Below the pieces are notes generated by a model. It was not told the DNA's origin and did no database searches. It was given only the letters and a program-made list of their open reading frames with translations. From an uncultured Clostridia bacterium (GTDB lineage Bacteria > Bacillota > Clostridia > Oscillospirales > Ruminococcaceae), in the NCBI GenBank assembly GCA_948465665.1, contig CAOJXI010000004.1, positions 1 to 32,935 on the forward strand: DNA of 32,935 nt. Direction: 5' to 3'. Below, piece by piece: positions 16,739 through 24,788 of this stretch. Each line of letters starts with the position of its first letter. Position 1 is the first letter of the stretch. The position numbers were made by a program, and so were the translations under genes.

Positions 16739-17572
16739 TCAGCCCCCGGCGCTGTTGTATTTTTTCAAGCCCAGCCGCCAAAATACCCAAAAGGCGAAGT
16801 TGGCGGCAATCCCGACCAGCATAGAAATGAAAGGGTATAGAACAGCCTTCGGGGAGGTATCCTTTCCAAGCAGGTACAGGCATGGATAATAGGCTACAAA
16901 GGCATAAGGGATGATATAAATGAGAAGCTGGATAAACTTAGGGTAAATCGTGACAGGATAATGCAGGGTTCCCCGCAGGCCGCCGCGGATAAACCCGGTA
17001 ACGGAGCGGGATTTCCCCCACCAAAAGGATAAAGGGGTAGCAATCAGGGAGATGCCGCTCATTACAACGCTCCCTGCAAGTATGCTGAAAAAGAACAGCG
17101 CCCAGTGGGTAAGATCCCAAGGGATGCCGGACATCCCTTTCACCATAAGCATACATCCCAGCCCTAAAATCAGGTGTGAAATATAACCAACCTGAATATC
17201 CCTGACGAACATCTGGACAAGGGGCGAAACGGGCCTTACAAGGTAAAGGTCAAGCCCGCCGCGGAGAACCAGGTCGTCAATCTTCCAGAATTCCCGCGTA
17301 TGGATATTTCCCAAGGCATAGCAGATAAGCCCCATGGAATACAAAAAGCAGACATCTAAGGCGGTAAACCCGGCAATCCCAGGAAAGTTCATAATCATGG
17401 AATAGAGTACAACATAATCTCCTAAGTAGCCTACAATCAGGCCAATGCCGTGGACAAGCGCAGACCATCCCTTATGGCTGATGTACCCTCTCCAACACAT
17501 GGAAAGGGTCATACCGCAGAGCTGGAAAAACCAGGCGATCCGGTGGCAAAACATTTTACATTTACGCAGCAT
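16739..17572 (-). CDS. ABC-2 type transporter permease (COG3694-like)
   Basis: Multi-TM protein in an operon with a second permease and ATPase; typical COG4586/COG4587/COG3694 arrangement. Confidence 0.8.
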   Translation of the reverse strand: MLRKCKMFCHRIAWFFQLCGMTLSMCWRGYISHKGWSALVHGIGLIVGYLGDYVVLYSMIMNFPGIAGFTALDVCFLYSMGLICYALGNIHTREFWKIDDLVLRGGLDLYLVRPVSPLVQMFVRDIQVGYISHLILGLGCMLMVKGMSGIPWDLTHWALFFFSILAGSVVMSGISLIATPLSFWWGKSRSVTGFIRGGLRGTLHYPVTIYPKFIQLLIYIIPYAFVAYYPCLYLLGKDTSPKAVLYPFISMLVGIAANFAFWVFWRLGLKKYNSAGG

Positions 17573-17587
17573 GAAAATCCCTCCTTC

Positions 17588-18391
17588 CTAGCCGCCCAGA
17601 ACGACAATCCGCCTTTTCCCCCGCTGCCAGAGCCATTCTTGGAGCAGAAACAGCCCTATAATCCAAAATACCTGAGTTCCAAAGGCGCTGAAAATTTCGG
17701 CAGGGCTGGTTCCTCCCAAATAGATCTGCATGGGTATATAGGCGGCAGCCTGAAAAGGAAGGGCGCGGCAGACAGCCTGAAGCCAGGATGGGAACAGCCA
17801 CAGGGGGACAGCGGTTCCAGACAAAGCCGTAAAAAAGGAAACAAACCATCTCAGCGTGTTGACCTCAACAAACCAGAAAGCAAAAGTAGCCATGACAAGC
17901 TCAAAGGTAAGGTTAATCAGGTATCCAAGACAGAGGGACAGCAGGAAAGCCGTGAATACACCAGGGGAAGCAGGGAGCTGTATCCCTCCTACAACCACAA
18001 CAGAGGCAAAGAAAATCAGGACAGATGGGATAAAGTAATAAAGTTTTTCTCCCCAGGAGCGGGCAATAAGGATGCCGCGGGGAGCGGCTGGCCGGAGCAT
18101 ATCCGTGGCAATTTCCCCGCTGGACATACGCTGCTCCAGCGTCCCGGCAATGCCGTTGGCAGAAGTAAAGTTCCCTACAATCTCCATAACCAGATAATAG
18201 GTAATCATTGTTTCATAGCTCCGCCCCATGACAGGGGAAAAGTCCACGCTGTGGTACAGGGCGTACCAGGCGCATAATTGCAGTACAAGCCGGAAGACAG
18301 AAAATATAATGAAGGATATGTAATCTTTCCAATAGGTCAGGGATTCTTTCAGGGAAAAGTACGCCATCAGGAAATAGGCATACAGCTTCAT
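17588..18391 (-). CDS. ABC-2 type transporter permease (COG4587-like)
   Basis: Multi-TM protein, overlaps the ATPase gene by 4 nt. Confidence 0.8.
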   Translation of the reverse strand: MKLYAYFLMAYFSLKESLTYWKDYISFIIFSVFRLVLQLCAWYALYHSVDFSPVMGRSYETMITYYLVMEIVGNFTSANGIAGTLEQRMSSGEIATDMLRPAAPRGILIARSWGEKLYYFIPSVLIFFASVVVVGGIQLPASPGVFTAFLLSLCLGYLINLTFELVMATFAFWFVEVNTLRWFVSFFTALSGTAVPLWLFPSWLQAVCRALPFQAAAYIPMQIYLGGTSPAEIFSAFGTQVFWIIGLFLLQEWLWQRGKRRIVVLGG

Positions 18392-19338
18392 TTTGCCTCC
18401 CCTCCCTCATATAGATCTCGGACAACATCCTCAATAGGGGGCTCGGTGATGGAAATATCCCGCACATGGTTCTGGGAGATAACTTTCGCTAAAAGTTCCC
18501 CCTCCCCCATATGGCGGCTGAAATTGAATGAAACCCGGTTCCCTTCCCGTTTTACGTTGCGCAGGCTGTCCGGGAGGGATGGCTCCCCGTCAATGTCGAT
18601 AGTTACGGAAGAATCTGCCGGGCACCGGCGGCGCAGTTCTGCCATGGTGCCGTCATAAAGCAGGTTCCCATGGTTAATTACCATAACCCGTGAACAAAGG
18701 CGTTCAACATCTTCCAAGTCATGGGTAGTCAGCAGGATGGTTACGCCGTCGCGGCGGTTGATTTCCCCCAGCAGTTCCCGGATACGCTCCTTAACCAGAA
18801 CGTCCATGCCAACAGTGGGCTCGTCCAAATACAGATAAGACGGATTATGAAGCAGTGCAGCCGCCAATTCCCCGCGCATCCTTTGGCCAAGGGATAGCTG
18901 GCGGACTGGCTGCTGCCAAAATTCGTCCAGTTCCAATATTTCCCGAAGGGTGGACAGCCGGGCCTTATACTGCTGGTCGGGGATTTCATAGAGGTGCTTT
19001 AAAAGGCGGTAAGTATCATCCAGGCGGAGATGCCACCAGAGCTGGGAGCGCTGGCCGAATAAAACGCCCATATTCCGGCAGTTCTGCTTGCGCTGGTGAA
19101 AAGGATCCAGCCCGTCAATGCGGACAGTGCCGCCGTCAGGCAAAAGGATGCCGGTAAGCATTTTAATCGTGGTGGATTTGCCTGCCCCGTTTGGGCCGAT
19201 ATAACCTACCAGTTCGCCGGGGTGGATTGTAAAGTTAATGTCGGATACTGCGCGCTTTTTCTGTTTCCCGCGGCTGAAAATGCCTTCTTTAGCGCCTTTG
19301 ACAAGGTAGTCTTTTCTAAGGTTTTCAACTTCAATCAT
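18388..19338 (-). CDS. ABC transporter ATP-binding protein (COG4586-like)
   Basis: Walker A GPNGAGKSTTIK, signature LSLGQRMRGELAAALLHNP, Walker B YLYLDEPTVGMD, H-loop TTHDLED. Confidence 0.95.
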   Translation of the reverse strand: MIEVENLRKDYLVKGAKEGIFSRGKQKKRAVSDINFTIHPGELVGYIGPNGAGKSTTIKMLTGILLPDGGTVRIDGLDPFHQRKQNCRNMGVLFGQRSQLWWHLRLDDTYRLLKHLYEIPDQQYKARLSTLREILELDEFWQQPVRQLSLGQRMRGELAAALLHNPSYLYLDEPTVGMDVLVKERIRELLGEINRRDGVTILLTTHDLEDVERLCSRVMVINHGNLLYDGTMAELRRRCPADSSVTIDIDGEPSLPDSLRNVKREGNRVSFNFSRHMGEGELLAKVISQNHVRDISITEPPIEDVVRDLYEGGEAK

Positions 19339-19379
19339 AGTTACCCTCCAGAATTATTTTTGGTTATAAAGCAGAGTCC

Positions 19380-19416
19380 AAAAGGCAGCCGCCCATCTTG
19401 GGAGGCTGCCTTTTTT
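19380..19416. terminator. Intrinsic terminator, probably bidirectional
   Basis: AAAGGCAGCC...GGCTGCCTTTTTT. Confidence 0.8.
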
Positions 19417-19428
19417 CAATTATTTTTA

Positions 19429-20331
19429 TCAAACTTCAATACCAAATTCCTTTGCAAGGGAAAAAAGTTTTGTTCCATCAAGCAGGGCATCCTGTAATTC
19501 ATTAGTTCGCCCAAGAGGTTTCATCTTTTCAAAAAGCTTTTTATAGAGTTGTAATACTTCTTGTTGGCCCTCCTGTTTACCCTTTTGGATACCTTTCTGG
19601 ATACCCTTCTGGATACCTTTTTGGATACCCTTCTCTATTCCTACCTGCTCCCGTTCCCACAAAGCCATTTCCATTACTTCTTCCTGACTGAACAGTAATT
19701 CCATAATATCTACAACCTCCATCCTTCTGGATGCCAAGAAGGGGACTAATATCCCCTTTTCCTGGCAGATCCGTATGGTTTCCCGGATTGCTTCGTTGGT
19801 TGGGCCATGTAAAGCCCGCTGTTTATCGGCAATTTTACAGAAATCTACATACTGCCCCACAATGCTGTTATCCCCGCCCCGAAGGACTTTTACCTGGACT
19901 TCCGCACTCCCTTCCCCGCATAAATCCGAAAGCCGCAAAACATCAGGGACATCCTCTTTGGAACCGGTATATACCACATACAGCTCTGCTTTTGGAATAT
20001 CGGCAGGTTTGCTGCTGTATAATGATATCTTATTCTTTAAGACATATTCCCGATAGGATTCCGCCAGATATATCAGCATCCGCAGGGGCAGATTAACGGA
20101 AAATGTGCTTTGGGCTTCTACAAGTAAAATCAGCTTATCCCTTACTTGAATTCCAAGATCGTTATAAAACCCGTTTGAGAGTACATTTTTTGAAGTAATC
20201 AGTTTACATTCCGCTTCTGTTACATCTGTATCCTCTGGATGCAGATATTGGTACAATTCCAGAAGGTACTTCGGTTCACTGAACAAAAACGTAAATACAC
20301 TGTCTTTAATGGCGCGTTTCATCTCCGGCAT
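19429..20331 (-). CDS. Rpn-family PD-(D/E)XK nuclease / putative transposase
   Basis: KRAIKDSVFTFLFSEPKYLLELYQYL...NGFYNDLGIQVRDKLILLVEAQSTFSVNLPLRMLIYLAESYREY, with C-terminal GIQKGIQKGIQKGIQKGKQEG repeats. Confidence 0.85.
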   Translation of the reverse strand: MPEMKRAIKDSVFTFLFSEPKYLLELYQYLHPEDTDVTEAECKLITSKNVLSNGFYNDLGIQVRDKLILLVEAQSTFSVNLPLRMLIYLAESYREYVLKNKISLYSSKPADIPKAELYVVYTGSKEDVPDVLRLSDLCGEGSAEVQVKVLRGGDNSIVGQYVDFCKIADKQRALHGPTNEAIRETIRICQEKGILVPFLASRRMEVVDIMELLFSQEEVMEMALWEREQVGIEKGIQKGIQKGIQKGIQKGKQEGQQEVLQLYKKLFEKMKPLGRTNELQDALLDGTKLFSLAKEFGIEV

Positions 20332-20361
20332 ATGCTCACCCTTTAATCCTATATGTGTATA

Positions 20362-21156
20362 TTACCCGCCAATCCTTACCCGCAGGCCGGTTACAGAAGC
20401 TGTATCCATCAGCTTTTTCATATGCTCATTGGATGGGGGCTGGACGCTGGACAGGCTGTAATCCCTGCCCAGCCCGGCATACTTATCCATCCCCAAACGA
20501 TGGTATGGAAGCAGATGCAGCTGTTCTACACCTGGAAGGGATGCAGCAAACCGCGCAATTTCCAATATTTCGCTTTCGGTGGCATTAAATCCCGGTATCA
20601 CCGGAACACGGATCACCAGGTTCTGTCCCGAAGCGGCGATCTTTCTGGCGTTTTCCAAAATCAGCTCATTGGAAACGCCAGTAAAAAACTTGTGCTTTTC
20701 CCGGTCAATGTGCTTGATATCCATAAGGTAAATATCCAGATGGGGCAGAATCTTTTCCTCAATCACGCGGAAGGGGGCAAAACCGGTAGACTCCATTGCA
20801 GTGTTGATTCCCATAGCGTGGGCGGCCTGAAGCAGTGCTGACGCAAAATCCGCCTGCATCAGCGATTCCCCGCCTGATAAGGTAAGCCCCCCGCCGGAAC
20901 GCCGGTAATAGAACCGATCCTGCATAACTTCATCCATTACTTCCCCAACAGGGACATCCCTGCCAATAATTTTCGGCTTGCCTGCGGTAAACATGGTCTG
21001 GATTTCCCGTTCCTGGGATTCCGGGTTGCAGCACCATTTACACCGCAGGGGGCAGCCCTTTAAAAAAACAATGGTTCGGATTCCCGGCCCGTCATGGATG
21101 GAATATTTTTGGATATCAAATATCCTGCCTTTGACTTGAAGATATTCTTTCTCCAT
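20362..21156 (-). CDS. Glycyl-radical enzyme activating protein (radical SAM)
   Basis: SIHDGPGIRTIVFLKGCPLRCKWCCNPES (CxxxCxxC) and GGGLTLSGGES; adjacent to the glycyl radical enzyme. Confidence 0.93.
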   Translation of the reverse strand: MEKEYLQVKGRIFDIQKYSIHDGPGIRTIVFLKGCPLRCKWCCNPESQEREIQTMFTAGKPKIIGRDVPVGEVMDEVMQDRFYYRRSGGGLTLSGGESLMQADFASALLQAAHAMGINTAMESTGFAPFRVIEEKILPHLDIYLMDIKHIDREKHKFFTGVSNELILENARKIAASGQNLVIRVPVIPGFNATESEILEIARFAASLPGVEQLHLLPYHRLGMDKYAGLGRDYSLSSVQPPSNEHMKKLMDTASVTGLRVRIGG

Positions 21157-21182
21157 ACTTTGTTTCCTGTTCCCTTCTTTGT

Positions 21183-23708
21183 TTAGAATCCCTGCATGGT
21201 ACGGTTGATAATATCGTCCTGCAAAGACTTGGACAGCGTAGTAAACAGTGCGCTGTACCCTGCGACGCGGACAACAAGGTTCCGGTATTTATCTGGATGT
21301 GCCTGGGCGTCCAAAAGGGTTTCCCGGCTGACCACATTAAATTGCATATGCATACCCTTCTGGTCAAAGAACGCCCGGATAAAGGCACAGAATTTTTGCA
21401 GCCCTTCCACGCCGCTTAAAGCAGAGGGATGGAACTTTTGGTTAAGCAAAGTACCGTTAGAGGCAATTCCATGGTCAATCTTAGCCACAGAATTAACAGC
21501 AGCAGTCGGCCCATGGGTATCCCTGCCGGAAGCAGGCCCAATCCCATCGGCAATAGGCGTATTGGCAAGCCTCCCGTCAGGGGTAGCCCCCGTCTGCGCC
21601 CCCAGCGGCACGTTAGCAGAAACCGGATATAATCCCGCCTGGAAAATGCCGCCCCTTGGGTTGCGGTACTGGTTCAAAGGCTTTGTATAGGTATAAGCTA
21701 CATCCCTGGCAAATTTGTCCGCTTCCTCAATATCGTTTCCATACTTTGGGACTTGGTCGATCCACTCCAAAAGCTGGTCATATTTTGCTTTCTTTTCCGG
21801 GGAAATGTTCTGGTTGGCGACAGTCTGGTATACTGCGGCTATTTCCCTTTCTCCCACAGGTTGTCCTGCATCGGCAAGGTTTTTGACAATTTGGGTGGTC
21901 ATGGATTCAACCTGCTGTTTGCTGAACCCTCTGCCGTAATTATCGGCAAGGGCCTCTTTCCACTCTGCAAGGGTTACTTTCTTTTCTTCAAAAACGAGCT
22001 GTTTGATTGCATACAGCGAATCGGAAACATTGGCAATCCCAAATCCCTGGGGGCCGGTAAAGTTATAAACTGCCCCGCCTTCCTGGAGGGATTTTCCCCT
22101 GCCGATACAATCGTCAATCATGGAGGATTGGAAAGGCAGCGGACAGCGTTCTGCATGGGCAACGTCAATGGCGTTGTCTGCGTTTACCATCAACTCAATG
22201 AAATAATTCATCTGGGTTTTATACGCATCGTAGAATTCGTTAAAGGTTTTCATTTGGGTAACGTCCCCGGTACGGGGGCCGACCTGGACGCCGCCCTCCA
22301 TGCCGTTAAAGAATACCATTTCCAGCGGACGGCACATATTAAAGAAAGCTGCATCATGCCAGCCATCGGTTTTTCCGGCCTTTTGGGGTTCCACACATCC
22401 AATAATGTTATAAGTCCGCGCATCCTCCAGTGTAACGCCGCGGCTCATCATGGCGGGGATGATTACCTCGTCATTATAATAAGCAGGCAGGCCAATGCCG
22501 GTACGGGTAACTTTTGCGGCTTTAATTAAAAGCTCGTCAGGGGTTTTGTTCCATACACGGATAGAGAGGGACGGGGCAGGAAGCATCACATGGAGCGCTG
22601 CCTCCAGACACATAAAGGATAGGTCATTGGTTGCGTCCTCCCCTTCTTCCGTCTGTCCCCCTACAATCAGGTTTTGGAACAGGCTGTAGCCTGCAAAGCC
22701 TTCCGCAGAGGCGGCATCCCGGACTTTATTCAAATCGTTCAGTTTAACCCAGATACAGTCGAGCAGTTCCTGGGCTTTTTCCCGTGTAATAAGCCCCTCT
22801 TTAATATCTTTTTCATAGTAGGGATACATATATTGGTCGAACCGTCCGGGAGAAATGGAATGGCCGCTGGATTCTGTCTGCAAAAGCATTTGTACAAACC
22901 AGAAGGACTGGCACGCCTCATAAAAATTCCGCGCGGGTTTGCCTGGAACCTGGGCGCAGTTTTCTGCTATTTTAAGCAGCTCCATTTTTCTTTGGGAATT
23001 TGTTTCCTTTTGGGCTGTTTCCAGTGCAAGCATTGCATAACGATGGGCATAAGTAATAGCAGCATTGCAGCAGATAATTACAGCGTTTAAAAAATGGCTT
23101 TTCCTTGCATAATCCGCATCCCCTGCCTTGCATACGGACAAGGCGGTTTTCGCCTTTGCAGCAATCCCCTCAAAGCCAATGGCAAGCACCTCCTCATATT
23201 TAACTGTAAAATGTCCTATGCCATTATAAAAATAATTTCCAGGGGTAAATATGTTATGTTCCATAGCGGTAAGGGTTTCTTTTGTCATATATGAAGTAGC
23301 CAGTTCGCTGGTAGTCTTTCCCTTCCAATAAGGGTATACGCTCCGCAGGCGCTGCTTAGTTTCTTCCGATATATAAAAGGGATCGGCGCTGCGTTTTTCT
23401 ACAGTGTCAAATTCAGCTTCCAGCCACTCATAGGAATATTCCGGGAATACCTGGCAGCCCCGCGGCGCCTGGCTGTTGCTGCCAACAATCAGTTCCTCTG
23501 GTCGGATAATAATGGGGAGTTCCTCGCATATTTTTTGAAACGCCTTGGCGCGGCGCGTAATGATGGGTTCTCCTTCAGTAGAACGATAGCTTTCGGTCAA
23601 CAGGACTGCCCGGTCAGCCTCAATTTCCGGCATTTTTGCATAAAGATGGTCAATCAGCCGCTGGATTCGGGGGCTTTTTTCAATATCACCATCGTAGAAA
23701 TGACGCAT
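21183..23708 (-). CDS. Glycyl radical enzyme, glycerol/propanediol-dehydratase-like motifs (not canonical PFL)
   Basis: Gly-radical motif RVAGYSALFTTL; active-site Cys motif NIIGCVEPQKAGKTDGWHDAAFFN; ESSGHSISPGRFDQY; YNGIGHFTVKYEEVL. Confidence 0.85.
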   Translation of the reverse strand: MRHFYDGDIEKSPRIQRLIDHLYAKMPEIEADRAVLLTESYRSTEGEPIITRRAKAFQKICEELPIIIRPEELIVGSNSQAPRGCQVFPEYSYEWLEAEFDTVEKRSADPFYISEETKQRLRSVYPYWKGKTTSELATSYMTKETLTAMEHNIFTPGNYFYNGIGHFTVKYEEVLAIGFEGIAAKAKTALSVCKAGDADYARKSHFLNAVIICCNAAITYAHRYAMLALETAQKETNSQRKMELLKIAENCAQVPGKPARNFYEACQSFWFVQMLLQTESSGHSISPGRFDQYMYPYYEKDIKEGLITREKAQELLDCIWVKLNDLNKVRDAASAEGFAGYSLFQNLIVGGQTEEGEDATNDLSFMCLEAALHVMLPAPSLSIRVWNKTPDELLIKAAKVTRTGIGLPAYYNDEVIIPAMMSRGVTLEDARTYNIIGCVEPQKAGKTDGWHDAAFFNMCRPLEMVFFNGMEGGVQVGPRTGDVTQMKTFNEFYDAYKTQMNYFIELMVNADNAIDVAHAERCPLPFQSSMIDDCIGRGKSLQEGGAVYNFTGPQGFGIANVSDSLYAIKQLVFEEKKVTLAEWKEALADNYGRGFSKQQVESMTTQIVKNLADAGQPVGEREIAAVYQTVANQNISPEKKAKYDQLLEWIDQVPKYGNDIEEADKFARDVAYTYTKPLNQYRNPRGGIFQAGLYPVSANVPLGAQTGATPDGRLANTPIADGIGPASGRDTHGPTAAVNSVAKIDHGIASNGTLLNQKFHPSALSGVEGLQKFCAFIRAFFDQKGMHMQFNVVSRETLLDAQAHPDKYRNLVVRVAGYSALFTTLSKSLQDDIINRTMQGF

Positions 23709-23754
23709 ATGCAGACTTCCTCTCTTAAACTAATATATGTATCCGTTATATTTA

Positions 23755-23880
23755 GAGCCTGTTTAGTATCTCATCGTGTGCGGATTGGCGGGCGGATTTT
23801 TTGCCCAGTAAGGCAAAAAACCGCAGTCTGGGTGGAAAATCCGCCGCTAGGACATGCGCGGGGAGATGCTAAACAGGCTC
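23755..23880. mobile_element. 126-bp MITE-like element with TTA flanking duplication
   Basis: TTA|GAGCCTGTTTAGTATCTC...GAGATGCTAAACAGGCTC|TTA; 18-bp terminal inverted repeats with one mismatch. Confidence 0.65.
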
Positions 23881-23894
23881 TTATACAGAACTTT

Positions 23895-23925
23895 CAGCCC
23901 AAACCCTAAAATGGGATTTGGGCTG
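23895..23925. terminator. Hairpin downstream of the 97-aa gene, terminator-like
   Basis: CAGCCCAAA...TTTGGGCTG stem; weak T-tract. Confidence 0.4.
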
Positions 23926-23952
23926 TTGTATGGAGAGATTTTATAAATATAA

Positions 23953-24246
23953 TTAACCCTCCACGCTTTCATTTTGTTTTTCAGTCTCCGACTCTTCCTG
24001 CTCACAGCAGTTTTCGCCGCAGGCGGCACAGTCTGCACAGCAGTCGGTTTCCTCTGATTCTTCCTCCTGGGTGTCCAATACGTCGTCAAAATCTAATGTT
24101 TCTTCGTCCTCGATATCGTCAAAATCATCGTCGATATCGGTAAGCAAATCACACCGTTTCTTCTGCAAAAAGAGGATAACGGCTGCCGCTATGCCTGCAA
24201 CTGCTGCAATCAAAGCAATCAGGGACAAAATTGTATTACGTTTCAT
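23953..24246 (-). CDS. Small membrane-anchored acidic, cysteine-cluster protein
   Basis: N-terminal TM, Asp/Glu-rich linker, DCCADCAACGENCCEQ cluster; GGAGG RBS. Confidence 0.65.
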   Translation of the reverse strand: MKRNTILSLIALIAAVAGIAAAVILFLQKKRCDLLTDIDDDFDDIEDEETLDFDDVLDTQEEESEETDCCADCAACGENCCEQEESETEKQNESVEG

Positions 24247-24400
24247 TTTAATTTCCTCCTTAGATTTTCAATTTTGGCAGGGCTGATTCCTTATTTATAT
24301 ATTATAAGCTATTCCCGTGGAAATAACAATGCAGGTTGCCATGTTTTCCTGAAAAAGTTTTTATCAAAATTATTATTTTTGCTGGAAAGAAAGGATAGCC

Positions 24401-24422
24401 TTAGAGCCTGAATAGGCTCTTA
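24401..24422. repeat. 22-bp palindromic relic TTA-GAGCCTGAATAGGCTC-TTA
   Basis: Same terminal GAGCCTG and TTA flanks as the element at 23755-23880. Confidence 0.4.
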
Positions 24423-24785
24423 GAACTCGGCTCTTAGGTACGCCATCATGGCAAACCGTTGGTTTGCTGGATGGCTGCAAGCGAAAACTTGGAGGTTTTG
24501 TCCAACTCTGCGGAGTTGGACGAAGCGGAAGAAGCCCGCCCAATGGGGTTGCTCGCCCTAAGCTGGTTCCAATCCCAATCTTATCCTACCCCCGAAGCAA
24601 TTCCAGCGGGCTTTTAATTTTGAATACTGACGAAATGGGTAGTTTTCAGTTTCTTAGGTCAGCTTTACCTTGGCTTTAAGCCTGCTGGGGTATTTCGTGC
24701 CTGCGGGCGCGACCAGGGGGCTTTTGAGGAAAGCCCCCTGAACCCGAAACCTTTTTAATTTGCTCCAGCTTGTACTCATCTTAGG
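24423..24785 (+). repeat. Dispersed hairpin-rich intergenic repeat, copy C
   Basis: TTAGGTACGCCATCATGGCAAACCGTTGGTTTGCTGGATGGCTGCAAG at the 5' side and the 3' block shared with copy B. Confidence 0.85.
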
Positions 24786-24788
24786 TTT

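Noticed and set aside
17450-18277. 275-aa plus-strand ORF opposite the ABC permeases
   Set aside because: Low-complexity shadow ORF (rich in K/G/S/Q) over two well-supported membrane-protein genes on the other strand.
19575-19645. Short tandem repeats as a non-coding satellite or CRISPR
   Set aside because: In frame within the Rpn CDS and explained by GIQK repeats.
21753-22529. 258-aa plus-strand ORF opposite the glycyl radical enzyme
   Set aside because: Antisense to a fully conserved GRE coding region; artefact of codon usage.
21183-23708. Pyruvate formate-lyase (pflB) annotation
   Set aside because: Lacks the adjacent Cys-Cys active site; has GCVEP and dehydratase-type residues instead.
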